Source: GYS-P2D sp964489125 (GTDB taxonomy: Bacteria; Bacteroidota; Bacteroidia; Chitinophagales; Saprospiraceae). From it: a DNA stretch of 64,000 nucleotides. Position numbers and translations under genes: made by a program. Below the pieces are notes generated by a model. It had not been told where the DNA came from. It ran no database searches and saw only the letters and a list, made by a program, of their open reading frames with translations. Of this stretch, positions 25,025 to 34,012 are shown one piece after another (within the stretch, counting starts at the first letter, position 1; each line of letters begins with the position of its first letter). The DNA lies in NCBI GenBank assembly GCA_964489125.1, contig CAZAXY010000005.1, positions 6,220 through 70,219 on the forward strand, written 5' to 3'.

Positions 25025-25471
25025 TTAGAATTTCTTCTCTTCTATCTTTTCGATGGCAACCCTCCATTCCTCAGGCATAGTTGACCTCGTCAGCGTATTA
25101 TAACCATATGGTATAATGACCTGCTCAGATATGGCGCTGATCCGTTGATGACGTTGACTAAACACCTTGCACTCCATGATAAACCGATCTTCTCCAATTG
25201 ACACTGTGCGGCAGCCAATAATCGCCGTGTCTGGATAAGTCAATGGAAATATGTACTTACAATCTTGATAACCTAAGATCGGGCCTACTCCCTCACTGAA
25301 CGATAGATCCATCCCCATCTTAGCAAAGTAGGCAATGCGCACACTCTCACACCAGCGGAGATAATTGACATTGTTAACATGTTGTGCGGCATCCATATCG
25401 CCCCACTGAATATCATAAGTCATAGTCAACTTGAATTGCGCCAAGTCTTCTTTCATAGGTAGGTGTGCCAT
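25025..25471 (-). CDS. Acyl-CoA thioesterase (4HBT hotdog fold)
   Basis: A 148-residue single hotdog-fold protein. The segment WGDMDAAQHVNNVNYLRWCE near residue 20-40 holds the catalytic Asp and the HVNN stretch typical of YbgC/FadM-type thioesterases. It hydrolyses acyl-CoA thioesters in the cytoplasm; chain-length preference cannot be told. The gene starts 4 bp after the stop of the alpha/beta hydrolase gene and is co-transcribed with it. Confidence 0.87.
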   Translation of the reverse strand: MAHLPMKEDLAQFKLTMTYDIQWGDMDAAQHVNNVNYLRWCESVRIAYFAKMGMDLSFSEGVGPILGYQDCKYIFPLTYPDTAIIGCRTVSIGEDRFIMECKVFSQRHQRISAISEQVIIPYGYNTLTRSTMPEEWRVAIEKIEEKKF

Positions 25472-25475
25472 AGAT

Positions 25476-26309
25476 TTATTTTGTCCTCGCTAATATCCAA
25501 TCTTTCAGATCACTGATCACCTGATCACGCTCGGGCTCATTGACAAGCTCATGATACAGCCCTTCGTATAGTTTTAATGTTTTGTCGCTTGATTGGCTAC
25601 GATTATAAAGCTCCTTGGTCCCTGCAGGGTCAGCTATTTTTTCGGCTGTGCCATGCATCCCGAGATAGGCCAGTGTTAGCTGGTCAAATTTAACTTGGGT
25701 TCTTTTTATTGCTGCCAACAGTTCTGCCGCAAGTCGAGTCCTAAACCCTCCGGTATAGACCAGTGGGTCATTCATATATGCGTCTAGAACATCTGATGAT
25801 CTGGTCAGCGTCGATTTATCGAGAGGCTCCGTCTTAAGCTTAGGCACAATCATGCTAAGTATGGGTGCTAATTTTTGAAGAAAGGGCGACAGATCCTTAT
25901 CAATTTGTAAAGCGGCTCCTGATGTTATAAGCCCTGCTAAGGCAGTACTCTCTTGATATGTAATACAGTAGTTTACCGCTATCAACCCTCCCATGCTATG
26001 ACCGAATAAGAACTGAGGGATGTTAGATGGTCTATACCGCTGCAATACACTTGACAAGTCATCAGTAAAGTCTACAAACCGATGAACATAAGATTGCAGC
26101 CCTCCGGACTTACCATGACCTCGATGATCATAGCTATACACTTCGATATTAGCTTCATTTAATGCGTCTGCAACATGACTGTATCTATACCCATGCTCTG
26201 CAAACCCGTGCACGACAACCAGTTGCGCCACAGGTTCTGGAACAGACCAATGATGTATAAATAGTTCTTGCTGATCCTTGTTAGAGAGAGAGTGTGTCGT
26301 GTAAGCCAT
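25476..26309 (-). CDS. Alpha/beta hydrolase, monoacylglycerol lipase-like
   Basis: A 277-residue enzyme from the ATG at 26309. A longer reading from 26369 would place its first codons inside the terminator hairpin of the nqr operon, so I prefer the internal start. The catalytic triad is visible: Ser in FGHSMGGLIA, Asp in the KIADPAGT loop and His in YEGLYHELVNEPE, the last being a typical monoacylglycerol-lipase signature. It probably releases fatty acid from monoglycerides or lysolipids. Operon partner of the downstream thioesterase. Confidence 0.85.
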   Translation of the reverse strand: MAYTTHSLSNKDQQELFIHHWSVPEPVAQLVVVHGFAEHGYRYSHVADALNEANIEVYSYDHRGHGKSGGLQSYVHRFVDFTDDLSSVLQRYRPSNIPQFLFGHSMGGLIAVNYCITYQESTALAGLITSGAALQIDKDLSPFLQKLAPILSMIVPKLKTEPLDKSTLTRSSDVLDAYMNDPLVYTGGFRTRLAAELLAAIKRTQVKFDQLTLAYLGMHGTAEKIADPAGTKELYNRSQSSDKTLKLYEGLYHELVNEPERDQVISDLKDWILARTK

Positions 26310-26346
26310 AGCTTTATTAATTGAGTAATAAGCGCCCCAATATAGC

Positions 26347-26377
26347 AAAAGCCACTCATGGGACTCCATGAATGGCT
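26347..26377 (-). terminator. Terminator of the nqr operon
   Basis: On the minus strand a 12-bp stem (positions 26377-26366 with 26361-26350, one mismatch, loop AGTC) is followed by TTTT (26350-26347). It lies 30 bp after the nqrF stop. Confidence 0.75.
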
Positions 26378-26406
26378 TTGTACATTATTAACTTATGCTA
26401 TAGTTC

Positions 26407-27711
26407 TTATCCCCCAAAATCATCGAAAGCAACATTCTCTTCTGGTATGCCCCACTCGTCAGCCATAGTGATGACACACTGATTCATGATCGGAGGACCA
26501 CAGAAGTATAATTCTATCTCTTCTGGCTCTGGATGCTTACTTAGGAATTCGTCTATTACAACTTGGTGCACATACCCTTTGAAGCCATCACCCTCAGGAT
26601 CGTCAAGGTCTTTCTTAAGAACCCAATTATCTTCTGGCAGTGGGTTGTCAAGAGCTACTGCAAATCGGAAATTAGGAAACTGCTTTTCGATTTCTCTAAA
26701 CTCCTCGACATAAAACAACTCTTGCTTAGTTCGACCGCCGTAGAAGAACGTAACCTTACGGCCTGTCTTAAGTGTGTGAAACAAGTGATAGAGATGCGAT
26801 CGCATCGGAGCCATACCAGCACCGCCACCGACATATAGCATCTCAGCTTGAGTCTCCTTGATAAAGAACTCACCATATGGGCCAGAGATCGTCACTTTAT
26901 CTCCTGGTTTGCGACTAAATACAAAAGAAGAGCAGATTCCTGGGTTCACATCCATCCATCCACCTTTTACTCTATCAAATGGTGGAGTAGCAATCCTAAT
27001 TGTAAGCGATACTATATTTCCTTCCGCAGGGTGGTTAGACATCGAATAGGCCCGGAAGATCGGCTCATCATTCTTCATCTTAAGGTCCCATAATTTAAAC
27101 TTGTCCCAGTCCTTCTGAAACTTGTCTGGAGAATCGTGATAATTAGGATGAGCGGTAATATCTATGTCTTTAGAGTAGTCAACCACACACTCTGGCACGT
27201 CAACCTGGATATATCCACCTGCTTGAAAATCGAGTGTTTCGCCCTCTGGCAGTCTTACGATAAACTCTTTAATGAAGGTTGCCACGTTATAGTTAGAGAT
27301 TACTTCACACTCCCACTTCTTAATACCGAATACCTCCTCTGGCACTCTGATCTCCATGTCTTCTCTCACCTTTACCTGACATGCTAATCTCTTATTCTCC
27401 GCGGCTTCCTTACGAGTTAAGTGGTTCATCTCTGTTGGAAGCACATCACCTCCACCAGCGTCTACATGGCACTCACACATGGCACAGGTGCCTCCACCAC
27501 CACAGGCAGATGGTAAGAAAACATTCTTATCTGATAATACAGTAAGCAATGAACTTCCCGGCTTAGCCTTAAGGGGATTACTGGTATCTCCATTAACGAT
27601 GATATTGACATCACCCTGTGGTACTAACTTCTTGTTAGCATACATCAGCATGAACGACAATCCCAGTATCACTATGGTGAAAATGGCAATCGCTGATATA
27701 ATAGAAAGCAT
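26407..27711 (-). CDS. nqrF: Na+-translocating NADH:quinone reductase subunit F
   Basis: A 434-residue subunit, the NADH-oxidising entry point of the complex. An N-terminal membrane helix at about 5-25 is followed by a 2Fe-2S ferredoxin domain with Cys ligands in SACGGGGTCAMC and the downstream ACQ. The FAD-binding barrel has RAYSMSN, and the NADH-binding part has YVGGGAGMAPMRS. The domain ends in the characteristic FDDFGG. Electrons pass from NADH through FAD and the iron-sulfur centre to NqrB/C flavins and on to quinone, coupled to Na+ export. Last gene of the operon, followed by a terminator. Confidence 0.97.
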   Translation of the reverse strand: MLSIISAIAIFTIVILGLSFMLMYANKKLVPQGDVNIIVNGDTSNPLKAKPGSSLLTVLSDKNVFLPSACGGGGTCAMCECHVDAGGGDVLPTEMNHLTRKEAAENKRLACQVKVREDMEIRVPEEVFGIKKWECEVISNYNVATFIKEFIVRLPEGETLDFQAGGYIQVDVPECVVDYSKDIDITAHPNYHDSPDKFQKDWDKFKLWDLKMKNDEPIFRAYSMSNHPAEGNIVSLTIRIATPPFDRVKGGWMDVNPGICSSFVFSRKPGDKVTISGPYGEFFIKETQAEMLYVGGGAGMAPMRSHLYHLFHTLKTGRKVTFFYGGRTKQELFYVEEFREIEKQFPNFRFAVALDNPLPEDNWVLKKDLDDPEGDGFKGYVHQVVIDEFLSKHPEPEEIELYFCGPPIMNQCVITMADEWGIPEENVAFDDFGG

Positions 27712-27751
27712 GGTTTATATTTTAATTTTCCTTTAGAAAAATGTCTATCTA

Positions 27752-28351
27752 CTAAAATGATGCAGGGTCGATACCGAGCAAGCTCAAGAAAGCCATACCC
27801 ATCAATCCTGTCAATAAGAATGCCATACCTAATCCTCTCAGCGGTGCTGGCACGTTACTATACTTTATCTTTTCTCTGATCGCAGCTAGAGCTACGATGG
27901 CCAAGAACCATCCAAATCCACCTCCTGCACCAAATGCAATCGACTCAGCGAAGCTGTACTCTCGAGAAACCATAAATAATGATCCTCCAAGGATTGCACA
28001 GTTCACCGTGATCAATGGTAAGAATATACCGAGTGAATTATATAATGACGGAGAGTACTTCTCAATAACCATCTCCACCAGCTGCACCATAGATGCAATC
28101 ACTGCAATGAAGAGAATAAATCTCAAGAAGGTAAGATCCAATCCAAGAATACCTCCCTCGTCAAGTAGATAAGTACTGATTAACCAGTTAATAGGCATCG
28201 TCACTACCAATACAAAAATTACCGCAAGACCTAATCCAAAGGCTGTCTTAAGTGTCTTGGAAACCGCCAAAAAAGAGCACATCCCTAAGAAGTAAGAGAG
28301 AATCAAATTCTCAATGAATGCCGCCTTAATAAATACGTTTACTAATTCCAC
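27752..28351 (-). CDS. nqrE: Na+-translocating NADH:quinone reductase subunit E
   Basis: A 199-residue membrane protein with about six helices, homologous to NqrD and RnfA. Conserved parts seen: N-terminal FIKAAFIENLILSYFLGMCSF, with the Cys that helps coordinate the intramembrane iron centre, and PLITVNCAILGGSLF with the second Cys. It forms the membrane core with NqrD. Spacing to nqrD is 11 bp and to nqrF 40 bp. Confidence 0.96.
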   Translation of the reverse strand: MELVNVFIKAAFIENLILSYFLGMCSFLAVSKTLKTAFGLGLAVIFVLVVTMPINWLISTYLLDEGGILGLDLTFLRFILFIAVIASMVQLVEMVIEKYSPSLYNSLGIFLPLITVNCAILGGSLFMVSREYSFAESIAFGAGGGFGWFLAIVALAAIREKIKYSNVPAPLRGLGMAFLLTGLMGMAFLSLLGIDPASF

Positions 28352-28362
28352 TTTTCTATGAT

Positions 28363-29076
28363 TTAAGAGATGTCAACTAATTTAGGATTCCACGAACGGT
28401 GTACCCAGATCATGATCGCTATAATAAACATGGCTGCTGCTGGAAGTACCATCAGGTTATTATTCTGATACCACCCAAACCAAGATCCATCAGCCAAGGT
28501 GTTGATTGTATATTCTGCGGAGGGGCCTATAATCTTCCATTCCACTGGAGTACCAGCCAGGAATGTTCCCTTGCCGAATACCTCTCTAACCAATGCCACT
28601 GCAATTAATATCACGCCGTATCCAAATCCATTTCCAACTCCATCGAGAAATGCTTTCCAAGGACTATTAGCCATGGCAAAAGCCTCCAACCGACCCATAA
28701 CAATACAGTTAGTGATGATTAATCCAATGAATACAGATAGCTGCTTATAGGTAGGGTAATCTACAGCCTTAAGTGTCAACTCCACTACCGTTACTAACGT
28801 AGCAATAATCACTAACTGGACGATCATCCTTACTTGCTTCGGTATAGACTTTCGTAGCAGTGAGGTAAAGAGATTAGAGAATGCACATACGAACACCACC
28901 GCTATTGCCATGATAATCGATGGGAACAACAATGTAGTTACCGCAAGCGCACTACATATCCCAAGTACCTGTACGGTAATCGGGTTGTTATCATTAAGCG
29001 GATCTGTTAAGAGCTTTCGTTCCTTCTTGCCAAAGGCGAACAAGGGCTCTTTCTTTTCTACAGTAGTTTCAGCCAT
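28363..29076 (-). CDS. nqrD: Na+-translocating NADH:quinone reductase subunit D
   Basis: A 237-residue membrane protein with six helices, paralogous to NqrE. The NPITVQVLGICSALAVT segment holds the first iron-centre Cys and GLIITNCIVMGRLEAFA the second. A hydrophilic N-terminus of about 25 residues precedes the first helix and is a little longer than in enterobacterial NqrD. The start overlaps the nqrC stop by one base. Confidence 0.96.
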   Translation of the reverse strand: MAETTVEKKEPLFAFGKKERKLLTDPLNDNNPITVQVLGICSALAVTTLLFPSIIMAIAVVFVCAFSNLFTSLLRKSIPKQVRMIVQLVIIATLVTVVELTLKAVDYPTYKQLSVFIGLIITNCIVMGRLEAFAMANSPWKAFLDGVGNGFGYGVILIAVALVREVFGKGTFLAGTPVEWKIIGPSAEYTINTLADGSWFGWYQNNNLMVLPAAAMFIIAIMIWVHRSWNPKLVDIS

Positions 29077-29828
29077 TATGATTTTTTCTGTGTGTTAAAG
29101 AATGGTTGATAATATTGAAGACCTGCGAATAACATATCTGTTACGCCATCCGCCGTAACAGTCGCACCTGAGATGCCGTCGACCTCATATAATGGGTTTC
29201 TTGCACCACCTTTTCTGACTACCACTGAAGTATACTTGCCGTCCTCATCATACAGGCTCTTGCCTGCAAACTGTCTCTTGAATGCTGGATTATCTTTAAT
29301 CTCTGCACCGAGTCCTGGCGTCTCTCCTTGATGATCAAATGATGCACCAACTACGGTAGCAAAATCATCCTTCAATGCGATATTACCCCAAATTTCATCC
29401 CAGAGACCATTTCCTCTAATAGAGACGATGTAGATCTTTTCACCATTGTTGTCAAAGGTGAATACTGGAAATATACGTTCTTCGGCAGGCTTCTTCTTTT
29501 CTTTCTTCATGTCTACATGCTCTGCCTGTCCGCCCTTGTATCCTCGAGCCTCAACTTCCTCAGAGCTTACCGGATTACCATTAAAGTCTACAACAGTCTG
29601 CACAATCTTCTCGTCGAAGATGCTCAGTACCTCATTTTCGGGAAGTTTATCGGCCTTTACATCGTCACCTAACTCCGTCTCAACAGCGGCAAGGATGGCT
29701 TTCTTATTGAAGATTGCTTCATTCTTGTCGTGTGTAGGCTTAAGCACTGTAGCCATCAGCGATAAGACCAATGCTACGACCACAGTCATGATCATCACAA
29801 ATGTTATAACATATGTATTACTACGCAT
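29076..29828 (-). CDS. nqrC: Na+-translocating NADH:quinone reductase subunit C
   Basis: A 250-residue subunit with one N-terminal membrane helix (about 5-27) and a periplasmic FMN-binding domain. The covalent FMN-Thr site is visible as DGISGATVTADGV near residue 225. A Lys/Glu-rich insert (KKEKKKPAEER) at about 108-120 departs from the common sequence. The start overlaps nqrB by 8 bp. Confidence 0.96.
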   Translation of the reverse strand: MRSNTYVITFVMIMTVVVALVLSLMATVLKPTHDKNEAIFNKKAILAAVETELGDDVKADKLPENEVLSIFDEKIVQTVVDFNGNPVSSEEVEARGYKGGQAEHVDMKKEKKKPAEERIFPVFTFDNNGEKIYIVSIRGNGLWDEIWGNIALKDDFATVVGASFDHQGETPGLGAEIKDNPAFKRQFAGKSLYDEDGKYTSVVVRKGGARNPLYEVDGISGATVTADGVTDMLFAGLQYYQPFFNTQKKS

Positions 29829-31071
29829 GAGTTAATTTTTTTCTTTTACTGATATGTGGATTCAATACCATTCTATCTAATAGCGGCGCAAATGTATTCA
29901 TGAAGATGATCGCCAGCATCCATCCCTCAGGATATGCTGGATTTAATACCCTCACTATCATTCCTATAAATCCTATCAAGAATCCATAGGCGATTTTGCC
30001 TCCATTAGTAGAAGCGGCTGTAACAGGATCTGTAGCCATGAATGCCATCGCAAAAAAGAAACTACCCATATAAAACTGATAGTACCAAGGCACTGTCATA
30101 AATGGTGTGGCATCCCATGCATTGAGTATTAGTGACATGAGTGCTGCTCCAGCAGTCATGCTTAACATGATTCTCCAACTCGCTATTCTGGTGATCAACA
30201 AGAAAGCAGCACCTATCAGTATAAGTGGCTTAGAAGTCTCCCCTATAGAGCCAGGTATAGTACCCCACCACATCTGTGTCTCAGAGTAAACGGCGGTCAC
30301 CGCATCCCATCCTCCTTGATATGCGAGTGCCAAAGGAGTAGCTCCAGTAAATCCATCGACGACTTGACCTCCTCCAAATTTGGGAAGGTCCATCCATCCA
30401 AATAGTCCATTAAACAGGTTGTGAGCCCAGCCATAATCTGCTGCATATCCCGCTCTCACGTGCTCAAATCCCGATACCCATACATCGTCTCCCGATATAG
30501 TAGTGGGATAGGCAAAGAAAACAAAGAGACGCGCCATCAAGGCCACGTTCCATATATTCATGCCCGTGCCTCCAAAAGCCTCCTTAACAAGGATTACAGC
30601 AAAAGCAACGGACAATACCAATATCCAAATCGGAAGATCCGGTGGCATAATCAGCGGTATCAGTGCTCCTGATACCAGAAAACCTTCTTCTACAGCGTGC
30701 CCTCGCTTGGAAGCATACCAAAACTCTATACCCAGTCCAACGACATGCGCGACAATGAATATTGGTAATAACTTGATCAATCCATGAGCAAGCTTAAGGT
30801 GGAAACCTTCTAAAAAGCCCAGATACTCGCCCATCGCTACAAAGTGTTGGTGACCTATGTTGTAGGTGCCAAACACATAGCATAACTGCATTGCCAATAC
30901 TACATGAACCATGGTACGCTTAAGGTCCATGCCATCTCTGACATGAACTCCGCTCTTGGTAACAGAGTTAGGCGTAGCCAAAAAAGTAAAAAAAGCATCA
31001 TAGGCAGTATGTGCCAATGGCCTTTTCTTCTTGTCTGGCTCTATCTTCTTTATTTTATCTATTAAACCCAT
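29821..31071 (-). CDS. nqrB: Na+-translocating NADH:quinone reductase subunit B
   Basis: A 416-residue multi-helix membrane subunit that takes part in Na+ translocation and binds FMN covalently at a Thr and riboflavin noncovalently. The FMN site is seen in DGFTGATPLALA (about 245-256). The AEGYPEGWMLAI-like region appears here as NPAYPEGWMLAIIFMN near the C-terminus, as in other NqrB. It lies 37 bp downstream of nqrA and overlaps nqrC. Confidence 0.96.
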   Translation of the reverse strand: MGLIDKIKKIEPDKKKRPLAHTAYDAFFTFLATPNSVTKSGVHVRDGMDLKRTMVHVVLAMQLCYVFGTYNIGHQHFVAMGEYLGFLEGFHLKLAHGLIKLLPIFIVAHVVGLGIEFWYASKRGHAVEEGFLVSGALIPLIMPPDLPIWILVLSVAFAVILVKEAFGGTGMNIWNVALMARLFVFFAYPTTISGDDVWVSGFEHVRAGYAADYGWAHNLFNGLFGWMDLPKFGGGQVVDGFTGATPLALAYQGGWDAVTAVYSETQMWWGTIPGSIGETSKPLILIGAAFLLITRIASWRIMLSMTAGAALMSLILNAWDATPFMTVPWYYQFYMGSFFFAMAFMATDPVTAASTNGGKIAYGFLIGFIGMIVRVLNPAYPEGWMLAIIFMNTFAPLLDRMVLNPHISKRKKLTHA

Positions 31072-31108
31072 ATCAGGACTTAGTTATAATTTTTCTTAAT
31101 CGGTTCGG

Positions 31109-32749
31109 TTATCCTTGTTCGCGCATCATATCCAATCCCCCTCTCAGTATATCTTGAACAGGCATCTTGGATGTACAAACAAATTCACAGAGCGCTACAT
31201 CTTCCTCAGAAAGCTCATAGATTCCCAAACCCTCCATTTGCTCAAAATCTCCAGTCATGATTGCCTTCAACAAGTGTTGAGGATATAGATCCATAGGTAG
31301 GACTTGTTCGTACTGACCACTCATCACAAATGCTCGTTGCTCTCCATGCATGCCTGTATCACCATCAAATTCAAGCTTGGGATACAAGAAATTGGGGAAA
31401 GTCTTAGAAATTGTTGGCCGCGCCTTAATGGGTAGTAACCATCCAAATATCTCATAGTAATCACCTTCTTCGATTACTGAGACCTGATCACTTCTATGTC
31501 TCAGATATGATTCTGCCGATGAGGTCGCTCCACTTAACACATCACCATCTATAATTCTATTCTTTTCTCCTTTTAAATTGTCCTTGACGAGATCTCCGAT
31601 ATTTGCACCTGCATATGTATCGATATATCCTGGATTTAACACATTCGCTCCACCTACAGAGACTATGCGTCGAGCATTATAGATGCCCTTATGCATTAGT
31701 TCACCCAGCGTAATTACTTCTTGTACCCCTAATGTCCACACTGTTTGGCCAGAGGCAATAGGTGCCGTGTGGTGGATCTGTATTCCTACATTGCCGCTCG
31801 GGTGTTTGCCCTTAAACCATCGTTTCTCTACGTTTTGAGCCCCAGTTAAGGCAGCGTGAGGAGCGTCATCACTATTAGCACTTAATCCTAGATAGACCTT
31901 GCCACGCGTCAATCTATTGAGCGTGTCAAGACCTTTCTGAAACATCTCTCCACGTCCCTCAATAACAATACTGGTATCTGGCGAAAGCGGCGCTGTATCA
32001 AATGTGCTAATGAATATATTATTAGGCACAGAATCATGCGCTGGCAATACATCATATGGTCTCTGATTAAACAAGGTCCATCCTCCTGTATTGAGTAGAA
32101 AGCTCACTATATCATCTCTGCTTGCTTCTGAGATACTTGGTGGATCAAACTGCGTATGCTTAATCTCGCTATCTGCAAGAATGACAACATCTGTTATTGC
32201 TCTTTTTTCTCCTCTATTGATTTCAATCACTTCACCACTAACTGGCGTCACAAACTTAACAACTGGATTTTTCTTATCGTAGTAGATTGTATCTCCAGCC
32301 TTTACCTCATCACCGACATTGACCACAACTTTAGGTATGGGTGATAGCCCTCTAAAGCTTTTAGGGTTAACGGAGAATCTGGTAACACTCTTTTTAATTG
32401 GTGTTCCTGTAGGTTTGCCCTTGAGCAAGATGTCATGACCTTGCTTTAGTTGTGTGACCGGTGCTCCTTGGGTGTATTGGGGGCCCGCACCTTTCCAAAG
32501 CGAGCTAATAGATAGCCCTTTATCCTCTCCTTCAATGTCAACTCCATTCTTGGAGGCTTCTATAGATAGAAAGTTCTGACTGAGTGTTAGTATAGCACTA
32601 ACCAGAATTAGCGCCCCAACCACAATTAAGATCCCAATGACATAAACATTACTGTTGCCTTGGGCTGTTTGTGCTTGTGCAATTTGGGTAATTAATGAAA
32701 GAGCGAGAACGAAACTAAAGCGCGAGAAGAACTTGTGATCTGTATGCAT
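31109..32749 (-). CDS. nqrA: Na+-translocating NADH:quinone reductase subunit A with N-terminal membrane anchor
   Basis: A 546-residue NqrA, about 100 residues longer than the usual form of about 450. The canonical NqrA body begins near residue 100 (QLKQGHDILLKGKP) and continues with the biotinyl/lipoyl-like FVTPVSGEVIEINRGEKR and the C-terminal CEFVCTSKMPVQDILRGGLDMM. The extra N-terminus holds a signal-like hydrophobic stretch (about 8-27) and a second hydrophobic helix (about 34-58, VYVIGILIVVGALILVSAIL). Ordinary NqrA is a peripheral cytoplasmic subunit, so this form appears membrane-anchored. The ATG at 32749 follows a good -7 box, so the extension is probably transcribed and translated. 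Confidence 0.93.
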   Translation of the reverse strand: MHTDHKFFSRFSFVLALSLITQIAQAQTAQGNSNVYVIGILIVVGALILVSAILTLSQNFLSIEASKNGVDIEGEDKGLSISSLWKGAGPQYTQGAPVTQLKQGHDILLKGKPTGTPIKKSVTRFSVNPKSFRGLSPIPKVVVNVGDEVKAGDTIYYDKKNPVVKFVTPVSGEVIEINRGEKRAITDVVILADSEIKHTQFDPPSISEASRDDIVSFLLNTGGWTLFNQRPYDVLPAHDSVPNNIFISTFDTAPLSPDTSIVIEGRGEMFQKGLDTLNRLTRGKVYLGLSANSDDAPHAALTGAQNVEKRWFKGKHPSGNVGIQIHHTAPIASGQTVWTLGVQEVITLGELMHKGIYNARRIVSVGGANVLNPGYIDTYAGANIGDLVKDNLKGEKNRIIDGDVLSGATSSAESYLRHRSDQVSVIEEGDYYEIFGWLLPIKARPTISKTFPNFLYPKLEFDGDTGMHGEQRAFVMSGQYEQVLPMDLYPQHLLKAIMTGDFEQMEGLGIYELSEEDVALCEFVCTSKMPVQDILRGGLDMMREQG

Positions 32750-32778
32750 ATTGATACTATAGCTGTCAAAAATCGCCG

Positions 32779-32786
32779 CAAAGATA
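32779..32786 (-). promoter_or_regulatory. -7 box of the nqr operon
   Basis: The minus strand reads TATCTTTG (exact TAnnTTTG), 29 nt before the nqrA ATG at 32749. No -33 TTTG is evident at the expected distance. Confidence 0.5.
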
Positions 32787-32860
32787 CTAAGCTTGAAGCT
32801 TTCTGTACGATGTGAGATTCAATCCCGATTAATGGAATTTCTATTTAGACTACTTATAAT

Positions 32861-34012
32861 TTAACCTTTCTTACTTATTCGGTAGATAACGTCAGCAAAA
32901 TCATCGGAAACCAGCATCGATCCATCAGCCATCCACTCTATATCTACTGGTCTTCCCCAGACCTCATCTGTCTCAGTATCTAACCATCCACTGGCAAAAA
33001 CGTCATAGCTTTTAGAATTATGATTCTCATCAAGTGCTACTGAAGTAATCCTATAACCGATCTTCTTTGATCTATTCCAAGAACCATGCTCAGCCATAAA
33101 TGCTGTTTCGCCATAGTCCGCTTCAAACTGAGTGCCATGAGTAAACTCTACGCCAAGCGGCGCTACATGCGGGCCTAAATTTTGTACTGGTGCCACAAAG
33201 TCCTTGCAATCACCCTTGGAGCCAAAGTCTGGATCTGAGAGATCGCCCTGATGACAGTAAGGGTATCCGAAATGTTGACCATCCTCAGTGGCACGATTCA
33301 GCTCGCATGATGGGATTTCATCGCCTAACATATCACGCCCATTATCAGTAAACCATAGGTCTCCAGTGCTCGGGTGCCATGTAAATCCGACAGTATTTCG
33401 CACTCCAGATTGTACTACCTCCATCCCTGTACCATCTGGATTGATGCGGGTAATTGAGGCGAAAACTGGATCTTCTGATTCGCAGATATTGCAGGGTGCC
33501 CCGACTGGAATATAGAGCTTACCATCTGGTCCAAAGGCGATAAACTTCCATCCGTGGTGTTTTTCTGTTGGATATCCATCATATAGAACTTCAGGTTCAC
33601 CAGGATTGTCTAAGCGACTTTCTATATCACTAAACTTCAACAATCGATTCACTTCCGCTACGTACAGGTCTCCATCTCTGAAAGCGACGCCATTAGGCAT
33701 AGTGCCGCCGGTAAGGAGGATATGCTTCTCATCAGCTATCATGTCTCCATCAGTATCCTTGAGTGCATAGACGTCACCCTTAGATCTTGTTCCAACATAG
33801 AGGACTCCAGATGGCGAGAGGGCCATCGCACGAGCATTCTCAACATCGTCAGCGTATATGTCGATCTTGTACCCCTCTGGTAGGGCGATCTTAGACAGTG
33901 GCAGGTCACTAGCAGCAACTTCTCCCTGAGCTTCGGGCTTTTCTGGTGCATTTATAGTGGTGTTCTGACATGACCACAATGTTGCAAGTGATAGTAGAAT
34001 AATTAATTTCAT
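32861..34012 (-). CDS. Sorbosone dehydrogenase-like (PQQ/GDH beta-propeller) lipoprotein
   Basis: A 383-residue lipoprotein (lipobox LWSC, Cys at about 15) with a six-bladed beta-propeller of the glucose/sorbosone dehydrogenase type. Propeller motifs include GVLYVGTRSKGDVYAL, HHGWKFIAFGPDGKLYIPVG and TGDLWFTDNGRDMLGDEIPSCE. The family uses PQQ to oxidise sugars or aldehydes in the periplasm; whether this one binds PQQ cannot be judged, and many lipoprotein members are uncharacterised. Last gene of a five-gene operon, overlapping the START-domain gene by 4 bp (ATGA). Confidence 0.82.
   Translation of the reverse strand: MKLIILLSLATLWSCQNTTINAPEKPEAQGEVAASDLPLSKIALPEGYKIDIYADDVENARAMALSPSGVLYVGTRSKGDVYALKDTDGDMIADEKHILLTGGTMPNGVAFRDGDLYVAEVNRLLKFSDIESRLDNPGEPEVLYDGYPTEKHHGWKFIAFGPDGKLYIPVGAPCNICESEDPVFASITRINPDGTGMEVVQSGVRNTVGFTWHPSTGDLWFTDNGRDMLGDEIPSCELNRATEDGQHFGYPYCHQGDLSDPDFGSKGDCKDFVAPVQNLGPHVAPLGVEFTHGTQFEADYGETAFMAEHGSWNRSKKIGYRITSVALDENHNSKSYDVFASGWLDTETDEVWGRPVDIEWMADGSMLVSDDFADVIYRISKKG

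Noticed and set aside
26407..32749. The operon as an Rnf complex
   Set aside because: NqrA and an NADH/FAD/2Fe-2S NqrF are present, and there are no RnfB or RnfC features, so it is Nqr.
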